Below, piece by piece: positions 20,075-27,106 of a stretch of DNA of 38,080 nt. This DNA comes from Bacteroidia bacterium (GTDB lineage: Bacteria; Bacteroidota; Bacteroidia; Bacteroidales; JAPLDU01). The stretch's first letter is position 1. The number at the start of each line of letters is the position of its first letter. The notes beneath the pieces are model-generated. The model made no database searches, was not told the DNA's origin, and worked only from the letters and a program-made list of their open reading frames with translations. The stretch lies in assembly GCA_026391255.1 (NCBI GenBank), contig JAPLDU010000068.1:2184-40263 (forward strand). The letters are read 5' to 3'. The translations under genes were made by a program, and so were the position numbers.

Positions 20075-21136
20075 ATGAAACAAGGAATCATTGTACTGGC
20101 GTGTGTCTTAATGCTTTCAGAGTATTCGTTTCCTCAAACAGGAGGCTCATCCACTTTCAGCTTCCTGGACCTGCCTGTTTCAGCCAGGGTAGCATCATTG
20201 GGAGGCAGCCTCGTACCGGTTTATGATAATGACCTTAACCTTGCCTGGATCAACCCTGCCTTGCTGAATGAATCAATGAACAATAATATTGCACTGAATT
20301 ACTCCAGGTATTTTTCAGATATTTGGTTTGGGAATATTAGTGTAGCTAGGAAGCTTGGAAAAAATACCATGTTCTCGGCAGGAGTCATGGATGTAGATTA
20401 TGGAAATTTCCTTGCCACCACCGAAACAGGTTCAATTACAGGGGTATTCAGTGCCAGGGAATATGTCGCACAGTTATCCTGTTCACAAGCCATTGATTCA
20501 TTTTTTTCAGCAGGTGTCAGCCTTAAATTCATTGGATCGAACCTGGAAATGTATCATTCCTATGGCCTCGCTGCAGATATCGGGCTAAGTTATCTCAATC
20601 CCACAAATATGCTTTCAGCATCATTGGTGCTGAGAAATGCAGGCAGGCAGATCACTACATATTACCAGAACGGTGAACAGGAAGCTTTGCCAACTGAAAT
20701 TCAGTTTGGTATCTCAAAAAGGCTGGCACATGCTCCTTTCCGGTTTGACCTGGTGATTGATCATCTTGAAAAATTTGATCTGAGCTACGACAATCCGCTT
20801 GACCCGTCACAAGCCATTGATCCGGTGACTGGTCAGAAAGTCGGCCAGAGTAAAATAAAAGAACTGACAGATAAAGCATTAAGACATTTAATCTTAGGAG
20901 TCGAATTTCTTCCTTCCAAAAATTTATTTTTCAATATATCATATAATTTTAAAAGAAGTAAGGAATTGAAAGTCGATACCAGGCCAGGATTTGTCGGATT
21001 TTCAGTCGGACTGGGTATAAAAATTTCAAAATTCTCATTTTGCTATTCAAGATCAACCTATTCTCTTGCCGGTGCATCCAACCAGTTTTCATTTTCAACC
21101 TGCCTGAGCGACGTGTATCATAAGATCATGAAATGA
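20075..21136 (+). CDS. porQ: Type IX secretion system protein PorQ
   Basis: A 353-residue outer-membrane protein of the PorQ family. It has a signal peptide (MKQGIIVLACVLMLSEYSF) followed by the PorQ N-terminal signature: STFSFLDLPVSARVASLGG, then DNDLNLAWINPALLN. Further typical segments are NYSRYFSDIWFGNISVAR, GVSLKFIGSNLEMYHSYGLA and ASNQFSFS near the end. In Porphyromonas and relatives PorQ is an outer-membrane partner of the T9SS attachment complex with PorU, PorV and PorZ, and is needed for cargo anchoring. The giant adhesin upstream carries the matching sorting domain. The partner genes are not in this window. Length is normal for the family. Confidence 0.87.
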   Translation: MKQGIIVLACVLMLSEYSFPQTGGSSTFSFLDLPVSARVASLGGSLVPVYDNDLNLAWINPALLNESMNNNIALNYSRYFSDIWFGNISVARKLGKNTMFSAGVMDVDYGNFLATTETGSITGVFSAREYVAQLSCSQAIDSFFSAGVSLKFIGSNLEMYHSYGLAADIGLSYLNPTNMLSASLVLRNAGRQITTYYQNGEQEALPTEIQFGISKRLAHAPFRFDLVIDHLEKFDLSYDNPLDPSQAIDPVTGQKVGQSKIKELTDKALRHLILGVEFLPSKNLFFNISYNFKRSKELKVDTRPGFVGFSVGLGIKISKFSFCYSRSTYSLAGASNQFSFSTCLSDVYHKIMK

Positions 21137-21190
21137 GTTACGAATTACGAGTTACGAGTTATGACTTATGACTTATGACTTATGACTAAT
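21137..21190. repeat. TTACGAG / TTATGAC heptamer array
   Basis: Seven-base tandem repeats (GTTACGA, then CTTATGA) start immediately after the porQ stop codon and end just before the CoA-binding protein gene. Confidence 0.8.
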
Positions 21191-21194
21191 AGAT

Positions 21195-21557
21195 ATGAAT
21201 AAAAAAACCTTAGTAATCGGAGCCAGCAATAATCCTGACCGTTTTTCTTACAAGGCAGTCAGGAAGTTAAAAGCATCAGGATATGAGGCAATACCCATTG
21301 GCATCAGGGAAGGCGAAATTGAAGGAATAAAAATTCACTTGGGTTATCCTGAAATTAAGGACGTTCATACGATTACAATTTATATCAATCCTTCGATACA
21401 ACCTGTTTATTATGATTATATCCTGAAGCTGAAACCAATAAGAGTTATATTTAATCCGGGTACCGAAAACGAAGAGCTGAAACAACTTTGCAAACAAAAT
21501 GAGATTGAAGTTGTTGAGTACTGCACTCTTATTATGTTAAGTTCAGATGAGTATTAA
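21195..21557 (+). CDS. CoA-binding domain protein
   Basis: A 120-residue single-domain Rossmann-fold protein of the CoA_binding_2 family. The N-terminal nucleotide-binding start is KKTLVIGASNNPDRFSYKAV, followed by GYEAIPIG, the DVHTITIYINPSIQPVYYDY helix-strand region and IFNPGTENEELKQLCKQNEI with EVVEYCTLIML at the end. Family members bind coenzyme A or a similar nucleotide, but their physiological role is mostly unknown. The start codon lies right after a heptamer array with no visible Shine-Dalgarno. Length matches the family. Confidence 0.87.
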   Translation: MNKKTLVIGASNNPDRFSYKAVRKLKASGYEAIPIGIREGEIEGIKIHLGYPEIKDVHTITIYINPSIQPVYYDYILKLKPIRVIFNPGTENEELKQLCKQNEIEVVEYCTLIMLSSDEY

Positions 21558-21564
21558 AATTATT

Positions 21565-21665
21565 AATTAGGCTATCAGGCTTTAGGCTTTCAGACTGTAG
21601 GTTTTATTATTTGTACCAGGTGCCAAGTATCAGGTATCAGTCCGCCGCGGCGGATCAGGTATCAG
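21565..21665. repeat. Spacer with short repeats and a perfect GC-rich palindrome
   Basis: The CoA-binding/OsmC spacer holds AGGCTTTCAG-like and GTATCAG-like short repeats. Within the latter, at 21641-21654, lies the perfect 14-bp palindrome TCCGCCGCGGCGGA. It is G+C only apart from its ends and stands out in an A+T-rich spacer. Confidence 0.7.
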
Positions 21666-21767
21666 GAATTACAATGATATAGGCGTGATAAAAGAACGAT
21701 TAATAAATTTGACTAATCGTCTTCAGTCTAAAAGTCTACAGACTAAACAACCTGAATAGAAAACAAT

Positions 21768-22190
21768 ATGAATGAAGAGATTTCTGTTTCATGGCTGGAG
21801 AACATGGCATTTAAAGCCGATGTGAATGGACATGAGATTATTCTGGATTCGAAACCTGAGTTCGGTGGCAAGGATCTCGGAGCAGGTCCCAAAACACTAA
21901 TGTTAGTTGCATTGGCTGGTTGCACTGCCATGGATGTAATTTCTATACTTGGAAAAATGCGGATAATAATCGATAAGTTTGATGTTTCGGTGAGCGGCGA
22001 ACTGACAGAGACCCACCCGAAACAATATTATAAAATGCATATCATATACACTTTTACCGGGAAAAATCTTCCATATGATAAATTGCAAAAATCCATTAAA
22101 CTATCGCAGGAACAATATTGCGGGGTAAGTGCAGTCTACCGGAAGGCAATTCAAATCACCAGTGAAATTAAACTTGTTGAATCCGATTAA
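21768..22190 (+). CDS. OsmC-family peroxiredoxin-like protein
   Basis: A 140-residue protein of the OsmC/Ohr family. The first reactive cysteine, C52, lies in LVALAGCTAMDVISIL, and the second, C118, in EQYCGVSAVYRKA. These are the two positions used for thiol reduction of organic hydroperoxides. The N-terminal beta region (ISVSWLENMAFKADVNGHEI) and the GPKTLM stretch are typical. Family knowledge supports a cytoplasmic peroxide-detoxification role. The tRNA-Val and the island follow downstream. Confidence 0.9.
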   Translation: MNEEISVSWLENMAFKADVNGHEIILDSKPEFGGKDLGAGPKTLMLVALAGCTAMDVISILGKMRIIIDKFDVSVSGELTETHPKQYYKMHIIYTFTGKNLPYDKLQKSIKLSQEQYCGVSAVYRKAIQITSEIKLVESD

Positions 22191-22224
22191 ATTTTCTTTT
22201 TTTGCCAGCATTTATAATTGAAAA

Positions 22225-22262
22225 ATCGTAATTCGTAATTCGTAATTCGTAATTCGTAATTA
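22225..22262. repeat. TAATTCG heptamer array directly before tRNA-Val
   Basis: About five perfect tandem copies of TAATTCG (the reverse complement of the TTACGAA-type word) end six bases before the tRNA gene. Confidence 0.9.
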
Positions 22263-22268
22263 AAAGAG

Positions 22269-22343
22269 GGGTTGTTAGCTCAGTTGGTTTAGAGCATTAC
22301 CTTGACAGGGTAGGGGTCACTGGTTCGAATCCAGTACAACCCA
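22269..22343 (+). tRNA. tRNA-Val(GAC)
   Basis: A full cloverleaf of 75 bases. The acceptor GGGTTGT pairs with ACAACCC, the D-stem is GCTC/GAGC, and the anticodon stem TTACC/GGTAG encloses the loop TTGACAG with anticodon GAC. The T-arm is ACTGG-TTCGAAT-CCAGT and the discriminator is A. CCA is not encoded. An integrase gene follows on the same strand, the classic setting of a tRNA 3'-end attachment site. I found no second copy of the tRNA 3' end in the window, so the far end of any element is not confirmed. Confidence 0.95.
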
Positions 22344-22444
22344 CTTCTACAGAAAAAACGGAAAAATAAAATACTTTTATTTCTTAATAATCAGCCAAAT
22401 AACACAAACTGATTTAATCCTGTTTAACAAAATATTTCTGTAAT

Positions 22445-22502
22445 TGTTACAATTGTGTTACAAATGTGTTATATTTGTGTTTCAAAAAGATTATTGTAAC
22501 AC
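22445..22502 (+). promoter_or_regulatory. Four 11-bp phased repeats plus inverted copy before the integrase
   Basis: Four tandem 11-bp units begin TGTTACAA, TGTTACAA, TGTTATAT and TGTTTCAA at 22445, 22456, 22467 and 22478. The inverted word TTGTAACAC (22494-22502) is the exact complement of GTGTTACAA at 22455-22463. TATATTTG at 22470-22477 fits the Bacteroidota -7 element TAnnTTTG. Helical spacing suggests binding sites for the integrase arm domain, an excisionase or a repressor. The protein involved is inference. Confidence 0.6.
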
Positions 22503-22516
22503 AAATATATATAACA

Positions 22517-23656
22517 ATGGCTGTTCACAGTAAAATACTGCTACGCAAGTACTTTCAAAACAAGGACGGGAAAAACCAGGTTTATCTTTGTCTTACCATC
22601 AACCGGCAGAGAAAATGGTTTCCGCTGGAAATTTATACTGACCCTAAATCATGGGACGAAAAGAAATCCCTGGTCAAAAAGTCTGATCTGAATTGGATTA
22701 ACCACAATAAAATTATAGGTTCCCATTATTCACGGGCTTTGGAGATAATATCCGACTTTAATGTTCAGAACAGGCCACTTACATTTAATCTTTTTACCCA
22801 GCGCTATCTGAATGTCAGTGATGATAATTCGGTATTTTCATTTATAGAAAAAATCATTGAATCGGAAAAGGATTTTTTCAAAAAAGGCACATTGCATTTT
22901 TACAAATCTCAGCTTACAAAATTACAACGCTTCTCTCCTACCCTGACTTTCAATGATATTGACATGATCTTTTTGAAGAAATATTATGCCTTTATGGAAA
23001 AAGAACTGGATAATAATGAGAATACAGTCTACAAGGCATTCCGGTTTCTGAAATCTGTGATCAACAGGGCAATAAAGGAAGGATTGGTCAGGGATAATGT
23101 ATTTGCACAATTCCCGATCAAAACAGTGGATGGGCTGAGGCAACGCCTGACCATTGAAGAAATTCAACAGTTAAATCATTTGCTTTCAGATAATATACTG
23201 AAAGATGCCAGAGTAAATGTATTAAGATATTTCCTTTTTAGTTGCTATACAGGTTTGAGATACACGGATGTTAAAAAACTCACATACCATGATGTACAGA
23301 ATGGCTCAGTATATATCCGTATGGACAAAACAAGAGGTGTAATCTCTATTCCTCTTACTGGCCAGGCCAAAAATCTTATTGGAAAAGGAATTTCGGAAGA
23401 ACTGGTATTCCAGGTTTTCACCAACCAGGCAACCAATCGTTATCTCAAGGAAATCATGCAAGTAGCCGGAATTAACAAACCTATCAGTTTTCATTCTGCC
23501 CGGCATACCTTTGCCACCTGTGGCCTTGAACTGGGTATTCCCATTGAAGTAGTAAGCAAATTACTGGGACATAAACACCTGGCGACGACCCAGATTTATG
23601 CCAAGATCACCGATACTTTAAAGATCAGGGAGATGAAGAAATGGGAGAATGTTTGA
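22517..23656 (+). CDS. Tyrosine-type site-specific recombinase (integrase)
   Basis: A 379-residue integrase of the Bacteroidota type. The N-terminal arm-binding region (about 1-75) includes LLRKYFQNKDGKNQVYLCLT. A SAM-like core-binding domain follows at about 100-195. The catalytic domain carries all expected residues: R248 (TGLRYTD), H326 and R329 (HSARHT), H352 (LGHKH) and the nucleophile Y361 (TTQIYAK). It should therefore be active. I place the start at 22517 (MAVHSK): the earlier in-frame ATG at 22466 would put the start inside the 11-bp repeat array and overlap the candidate promoter, and it adds an unrelated tail. It lies 173 bases after tRNA-Val, so it is probably the island's own integrase. 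A diverged copy of its last 25 codons recurs at 25615-25693. Confidence 0.92.
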   Translation: MAVHSKILLRKYFQNKDGKNQVYLCLTINRQRKWFPLEIYTDPKSWDEKKSLVKKSDLNWINHNKIIGSHYSRALEIISDFNVQNRPLTFNLFTQRYLNVSDDNSVFSFIEKIIESEKDFFKKGTLHFYKSQLTKLQRFSPTLTFNDIDMIFLKKYYAFMEKELDNNENTVYKAFRFLKSVINRAIKEGLVRDNVFAQFPIKTVDGLRQRLTIEEIQQLNHLLSDNILKDARVNVLRYFLFSCYTGLRYTDVKKLTYHDVQNGSVYIRMDKTRGVISIPLTGQAKNLIGKGISEELVFQVFTNQATNRYLKEIMQVAGINKPISFHSARHTFATCGLELGIPIEVVSKLLGHKHLATTQIYAKITDTLKIREMKKWENV

Positions 23657-23719
23657 TTCTGAAAATAAAAATTGCAGCTGGTCTTAACACAATAGAAAAT
23701 TTATTCCGATATTTAGCAC

Positions 23720-24040
23720 ATGATTTATCAAGAATACATATTGCAGAAAATCAGGGAGATCGTGAATCGGTCTGCTCCAAAAGCAGAGGTATTTCTATAT
23801 GGTTCAAGAGCAAAAGGAACTTACACAAATCAATCGGACTGGGATATATTAATATTATTGAATTCCAGACAATTAAAGTTTAATACTGAAAAAAAATTTA
23901 TTGATGATCTGTACGAGATTGAATTAGAAACCGGAGAAGTAATTTCACCATTGATCTATACAAAAACGGAGTGGAATAAAAGACACCTAGTTACTCCTCT
24001 TTTCGAAAATATAAGTAAAGACGGGATCAGAATACAATGA
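23720..24040 (+). CDS. Minimal nucleotidyltransferase (MNT), partner of HEPN protein
   Basis: A 106-residue protein of the minimal nucleotidyltransferase family. The active-site motif is G28-S29-R-A-K-G with D40 and D42 (SDWDILI). The usual third acidic residue on the following strand is not obvious (GEVISPLIYTK). In MNT/HEPN (type VII) toxin-antitoxin pairs the MNT is the antitoxin and inactivates the HEPN toxin by adding nucleotides. The stop overlaps the start of the HEPN gene by four bases (ATGA), so the two are translationally coupled. Confidence 0.85.
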   Translation: MIYQEYILQKIREIVNRSAPKAEVFLYGSRAKGTYTNQSDWDILILLNSRQLKFNTEKKFIDDLYEIELETGEVISPLIYTKTEWNKRHLVTPLFENISKDGIRIQ

Positions 24041-24429
24041 AGGGCACTATTGATGACCTGATTCATTACAGAATTGATAGGGCAAAGGATACTATGGACG
24101 ATGCCCGAATCTTAGCTTCAAACAACAAATGGAATTCAGCCATAAACAGGTTGTATTATGCTGCTTATTATGCTGTTATGGCTTTATTGCTGAAATATGG
24201 TTATAAACCTGCAACACATAATGGGGCGAAAAGCAATTTCACACAATATTTTATTAAGAATCAACTGATTGATTTGAAATATGGCAAAATTTATTCCCAA
24301 CTTTTTACCATGAGACAAAAGGGCGATTATGATGATTTATTTGATTTTGATCAGGGGAAAGTGGAACCATATTTTGAACCAGTGGAAAATTTGATATTGG
24401 AGATAGAAAAATTAATATGTGCTCCTTAA
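24037..24429 (+). CDS. HEPN-domain protein, putative toxin
   Basis: A 130-residue all-helical HEPN protein. A conserved helix (NRLYYAAYYAVMALL, residues 37-51) is followed by THNGAKSNF with H61, and then RQKGDYDD with R93, D97 and Y98. Many HEPN toxins are RNases with an RxxxxH motif. This one has the RxxxDY form seen in the other large HEPN branch, with no histidine at the expected spacing. The RNase role is therefore less certain, and the Tyr could be a target of nucleotide addition. Coupled to the MNT gene by a 4-base overlap. Confidence 0.83.
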   Translation: MKGTIDDLIHYRIDRAKDTMDDARILASNNKWNSAINRLYYAAYYAVMALLLKYGYKPATHNGAKSNFTQYFIKNQLIDLKYGKIYSQLFTMRQKGDYDDLFDFDQGKVEPYFEPVENLILEIEKLICAP

Positions 24430-24503
24430 TTTCCTAAAGTGCAAAGCTATTCTGGAAGTACGGATTTCCTAAAAATTATGATAATTAAATTCACGTAGTA
24501 TTA

Positions 24504-24824
24504 ATGATTGAATATCAGCAGATCAATGAAATTTGCATGCGGATTGTTTATAACATTGATCCTGATAAAATCATTTTATTTGGTTCTTATGCAAAAGGCG
24601 ACTATAATGATGACAGCGATCTCGATATTATTGTAGTACAGCAGACTGATCTTCCAAGACATAAAAGGGCATTGGAAATCTATAAACTGTTTCGTGGTTT
24701 GTTAATTCCTATGGACTTTAAGGTCTATACCCCTGATGAATTTGATAAGGATCAAAACAATAAATATTCATTCCTTTACTCAGTATTAAAGGATTGTAAG
24801 GTTTTATATGAGCGAAAAGATTGA
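24504..24824 (+). CDS. Second minimal nucleotidyltransferase, coupled to a DUF6155-like gene
   Basis: A 106-residue nucleotidyltransferase with the complete catalytic set: G27-S28-Y-A-K-G, D39 and D41 (DLDIIVV) and a third acid at D71 (PMDFKVYTPDEF). It is not obviously a recent copy of the first MNT, because only the motif is shared. The usual HEPN partner is absent; instead a DUF6155-like gene starts five bases after the stop. By analogy the MNT would be the antitoxin or modifying enzyme of that pair, which is inference. Confidence 0.86.
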   Translation: MIEYQQINEICMRIVYNIDPDKIILFGSYAKGDYNDDSDLDIIVVQQTDLPRHKRALEIYKLFRGLLIPMDFKVYTPDEFDKDQNNKYSFLYSVLKDCKVLYERKD

Positions 24825-24829
24825 AATCC

Positions 24830-25345
24830 ATGGGGCTTATTGACATTAAGAAAGAACTTAAAAAACTTGACAAGGACAAACTTGTTGTGTTAGTGGCAGA
24901 TTTGTACAAAAAGAATAAATCTGTAAAAGAATTTTTTGATTTCTACATAAACCCCAACGAATCAGACCTTTTCGAAAAGTACAAAGCCAAGGTTTATGAA
25001 GCATTTTTCCCGGTACGTGGTTACAAATTCAGGCTTTCAGAGGGAAAAAAGGCAATTTCAGATTTTAAAAAACTCGGACCATCAGAAGAATTATTGGCTG
25101 ACCTGATGCTGTTTTATGTTGAGACAGGAATAGTGCTTACCAACACATATGGTGATATTGACGAACCATTCTATAACAGCCTGACAAGTGTTTATTCACA
25201 AGCTCTTACTTTAATGAAAAAAGAAAAAATACTTGACAATTTTTCTGACCGTGCGAAAAAAGTCGTTGATGATACAAGAAATATAGGCTGGGGATTCAAC
25301 GACGAATTAGGAGATATTTACAGTGATTTTTACCTGAATTCCTGA
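24830..25345 (+). CDS. DUF6155-like protein, putative partner of MNT
   Basis: A 171-residue, Lys/Glu-rich, mostly helical soluble protein. The start GLIDIKKELKKLDKDKLVVL and the NPNESDLFEKYKAKVYEAFF stretch recall the DUF6155 family, whose function is unknown. I choose the ATG at 24830; a TTG at 24821 would overlap the upstream stop and adds only three residues. It has no signal peptide or membrane segment. Tight linkage to a catalytically complete nucleotidyltransferase inside an island full of toxin-antitoxin genes suggests a toxin or target role, but there is no direct evidence for that. Confidence 0.72.
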   Translation: MGLIDIKKELKKLDKDKLVVLVADLYKKNKSVKEFFDFYINPNESDLFEKYKAKVYEAFFPVRGYKFRLSEGKKAISDFKKLGPSEELLADLMLFYVETGIVLTNTYGDIDEPFYNSLTSVYSQALTLMKKEKILDNFSDRAKKVVDDTRNIGWGFNDELGDIYSDFYLNS

Positions 25346-25348
25346 TTA

Positions 25349-25600
25349 ATACAACTAATAACGACCCTGTATTATTCAGGTAATCATCCAAAACTTCTTC
25401 AGTAATCCTGCTATCTGGCGTAGATTTAAAAACACCATATGCTATAAGTTTTTTGATAGTGGTATGATCTCTTTTAGAAATTTCGCCACCTGGTATATGG
25501 TTCTTAGTTTATGACTTGCTGTTACTTTGTTGTCATGTTCTATCAGGCATCGTTTTACAACATTTTCAAATTCACCGATTATTTTAGTCGTCAACTTTTT
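25349..25600 (-). pseudogene. Broken excisionase-like HTH gene (copy 1)
   Basis: The reverse complement aligns along its length with the intact HTH gene at 26860-27105 (shared stretch GEFENVVKRCL, then the helix-turn-helix and LNNTG end). A one-base deletion in the AAA..CACCACTATC region shifts the frame, and there is no ATG in frame near the expected start. It is a dead copy. It lies immediately before an integrase 3' fragment of opposite orientation. Confidence 0.85.
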
Positions 25601-25614
25601 TCAATGAATTAAGT

Positions 25615-25693
25615 CGTGGCAACAATTCAGGTTTATGCCAAATTTACTGATACTTTGAAGATCAGGGAGATGAAGAAGTGGGGGAATGTTTGA
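25615..25693 (+). pseudogene. 3' fragment of a second tyrosine recombinase gene
   Basis: Reading frame VATIQVYAKFTDTLKIREMK, then KWGNV and a stop, matches the end of the intact integrase (TTQIYAKITDTLKIREMK, KWENV). The match includes the catalytic Tyr region. About 12 of 77 bases differ, mostly at third codon positions, so this is the remnant of a diverged paralogue rather than a recent duplication of the neighbouring gene. Confidence 0.88.
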
Positions 25694-25753
25694 ATTACCT
25701 GAAAAATCAATTTGTCAAATTTTATGTATGTAGCCTTTGAAAAATTATTGAAT

Positions 25754-25987
25754 TCAGTGCCTGCCTGAGAATTCCATAAGATCCTCTGGTGTTGTTCCAA
25801 TTGCACGCAAACAATTCCTGATAATAAATTCCGGAACTGGATCAACATGAGCCTGAAGAATAACCGGCCTGGTAAGATCACTACGTGCCCATACTTCATG
25901 ACCTCCTTTAGTTCTGATTAGTTTCAGGCCATTTTTAAGCAGATAGTTGCGAAATTCTTTTAGTGGAATGTTTTTTAGATTCGACAT
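25754..25987 (-). CDS. hicA: HicA-type mRNA interferase toxin
   Basis: A 77-residue HicA/YcfA-like protein with a double-stranded RNA-binding-like fold. Signature: FRNYLLKNGLKLIRTKGGHE with the catalytic His in GGHEVW, then the PVILQAHVDPVPEFIIRNCL stretch that resembles the HicA GxIrxILr ending. It would cleave mRNA when free of HicB. Its ATG overlaps the last base of the upstream hicB stop codon (TGATG), so the pair is translationally coupled. Confidence 0.88.
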   Translation of the reverse strand: MSNLKNIPLKEFRNYLLKNGLKLIRTKGGHEVWARSDLTRPVILQAHVDPVPEFIIRNCLRAIGTTPEDLMEFSGRH

Positions 25988-26373
25988 CAGGAATAAATAG
26001 GCAAACTAACCGATGTTGTGGTCTTTCTGAAATCGTGGCTATTAAAAATACGGCTAAAGTTTTGATTTTGATTAAGAAGCAGAGCCATATCAGGAGGAAT
26101 TAATTCTTTTCCTTTTTTCAGAATTCTCCAGCCAAGCGCCTTTAAATCAGCAACCAGTGATTGTTTTCTTGTGGTATAAATCAAATATTCATCTAATACT
26201 ATTTTAAATGAATCAGCAGCTTCATTATCATTTTTACCATACCCACTCAAGTCAAGTGCAGGACAATAAACAATCTTACTTTCATCTTCTTCAAACATAA
26301 TTAATGGCAGGACAAAATCAACCTGCTGATTTTTGTCATGCCAGGTTCCGGTAACAGCTGCTTTCTTACTCAT
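25987..26373 (-). CDS. hicB: HicB-like antitoxin
   Basis: A 128-residue protein with the HicB partial RNase H-like core: VDFVLPLIMFEEDESKIVYC, PALDLSGYGKNDNEAADSF and VLDEYLIYTT. It is the first gene of the pair and is coupled to hicA by TGATG. The C-terminal half (about 75-128) shows no clear HTH or ribbon-helix-helix motif, so autoregulation by direct DNA binding is uncertain. Antitoxin role follows from family and gene order. Confidence 0.82.
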   Translation of the reverse strand: MSKKAAVTGTWHDKNQQVDFVLPLIMFEEDESKIVYCPALDLSGYGKNDNEAADSFKIVLDEYLIYTTRKQSLVADLKALGWRILKKGKELIPPDMALLLNQNQNFSRIFNSHDFRKTTTSVSLPIYS

Positions 26374-26468
26374 TTTTTTCAGATTAATGAAATAATATTA
26401 TTAGAGTGGCAAAGATAACTTATATTCCTTCATGATGGCAAATATTCACGTCTAAAAAAACCTAATTA

Positions 26469-26699
26469 TCATATCGTTTCTATCTCATATTCACACATTA
26501 ATGAAGCATATTTCAATGCAGCTTTTATTGATTTTGAAGTCAGGGAAGGATAACTTAAAAGGATTTCTTTTTCGGTCATCACATTACCAAGCATTCCAAC
26601 AATCAATGAAACAGGAATACGGGTACCTTTTACATAAGGGTTGCCATGCACAATTTCAGGATCAGACCCGATGTACTTATATACCTCTTTCTTAGTCAT
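26469..26699 (-). CDS. DUF433-family antitoxin-like protein (orphan)
   Basis: A 76-residue DUF433 protein. Signature: SDPEIVHGNPYVKGTRIPVS, followed by the LLSYPSLTSKSIKAALKYAS helix region. DUF433 proteins resemble VapB-type antitoxins and usually sit next to a DUF5615 PIN-like toxin gene. Here no such gene is present: the next gene downstream on the strand is hicB, and the 95 bases between them hold no frame. It may be a solitary remnant or a solitary regulator. Confidence 0.85.
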   Translation of the reverse strand: MTKKEVYKYIGSDPEIVHGNPYVKGTRIPVSLIVGMLGNVMTEKEILLSYPSLTSKSIKAALKYASLMCEYEIETI

Positions 26700-26838
26700 A
26701 TGTGCTGTTATTAATTAATGCAAACGTACTGAATTTATTGAATATCTGGTGAACTTTATGACTACCATTTGAGCATTGGCGACAATATTTTCAGTGTTGA
26801 TGTTCCAATGATAATTATTTTGGTACTGCAACCAATTA

Positions 26839-27105
26839 CTACCCCGTGTTATTCAGGTACTCTGCCAATGCTATTTCTGTAATCCTGCCATCCGGTGTGG
26901 ATTTTAATACACCGTGTGCTATCAGTTTTTTGATAGTGGTGTGACCTCTGTTCAGGCGTTTGGCAACCTGGTTTATGGTCAATAGTTTGTGACTTATTGT
27001 TTTTGTGCATTCATGTTCAGTCAGGCATCGTTTTACAACATTTTCAAATTCGCCGATGATCTTTTTTATGTCCACCGACCTGATCTCCTCTTTTTCAAGG
27101 ATCAT
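26839..27105 (-). CDS. Excisionase-like helix-turn-helix protein (copy 2, intact)
   Basis: An 88-residue protein whose C-terminal half is an excisionase/MerR-type HTH: LLTINQVAKRLNRGHTTIKK, LIAHGVLKSTPDGRI, ending EYLNNTG. The N-terminal helix (about 10-40) may mediate oligomerisation. Excisionases of this type bend DNA and steer integrase direction, and may act as transcription factors. Two broken copies lie at 25349-25600 and 37691-37877, all on the same strand. A perfect 18-bp palindrome just before the start codon is a candidate operator. Confidence 0.82.
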   Translation of the reverse strand: MILEKEEIRSVDIKKIIGEFENVVKRCLTEHECTKTISHKLLTINQVAKRLNRGHTTIKKLIAHGVLKSTPDGRITEIALAEYLNNTG

Positions 27106-27106
27106 T

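Noticed and set aside
22321-22343. Second copy of the tRNA-Val 3' end as the far attachment site
   Set aside because: I searched by eye for TTCGAATCC and CAGTACAACCC downstream and found none within the window.
22466-22516. Earlier ATG for the integrase
   Set aside because: It lies within the 11-bp repeat array and overlaps the candidate promoter; the protein homology begins at the ATG at 22517.
23641-23883. 80-codon frame overlapping the integrase end and the MNT gene
   Set aside because: It is out of frame with two well-supported genes and has no recognisable features.
24821-24829. TTG start for the DUF6155-like gene
   Set aside because: It overlaps the stop codon of the preceding gene; the ATG three codons later fits the family start.
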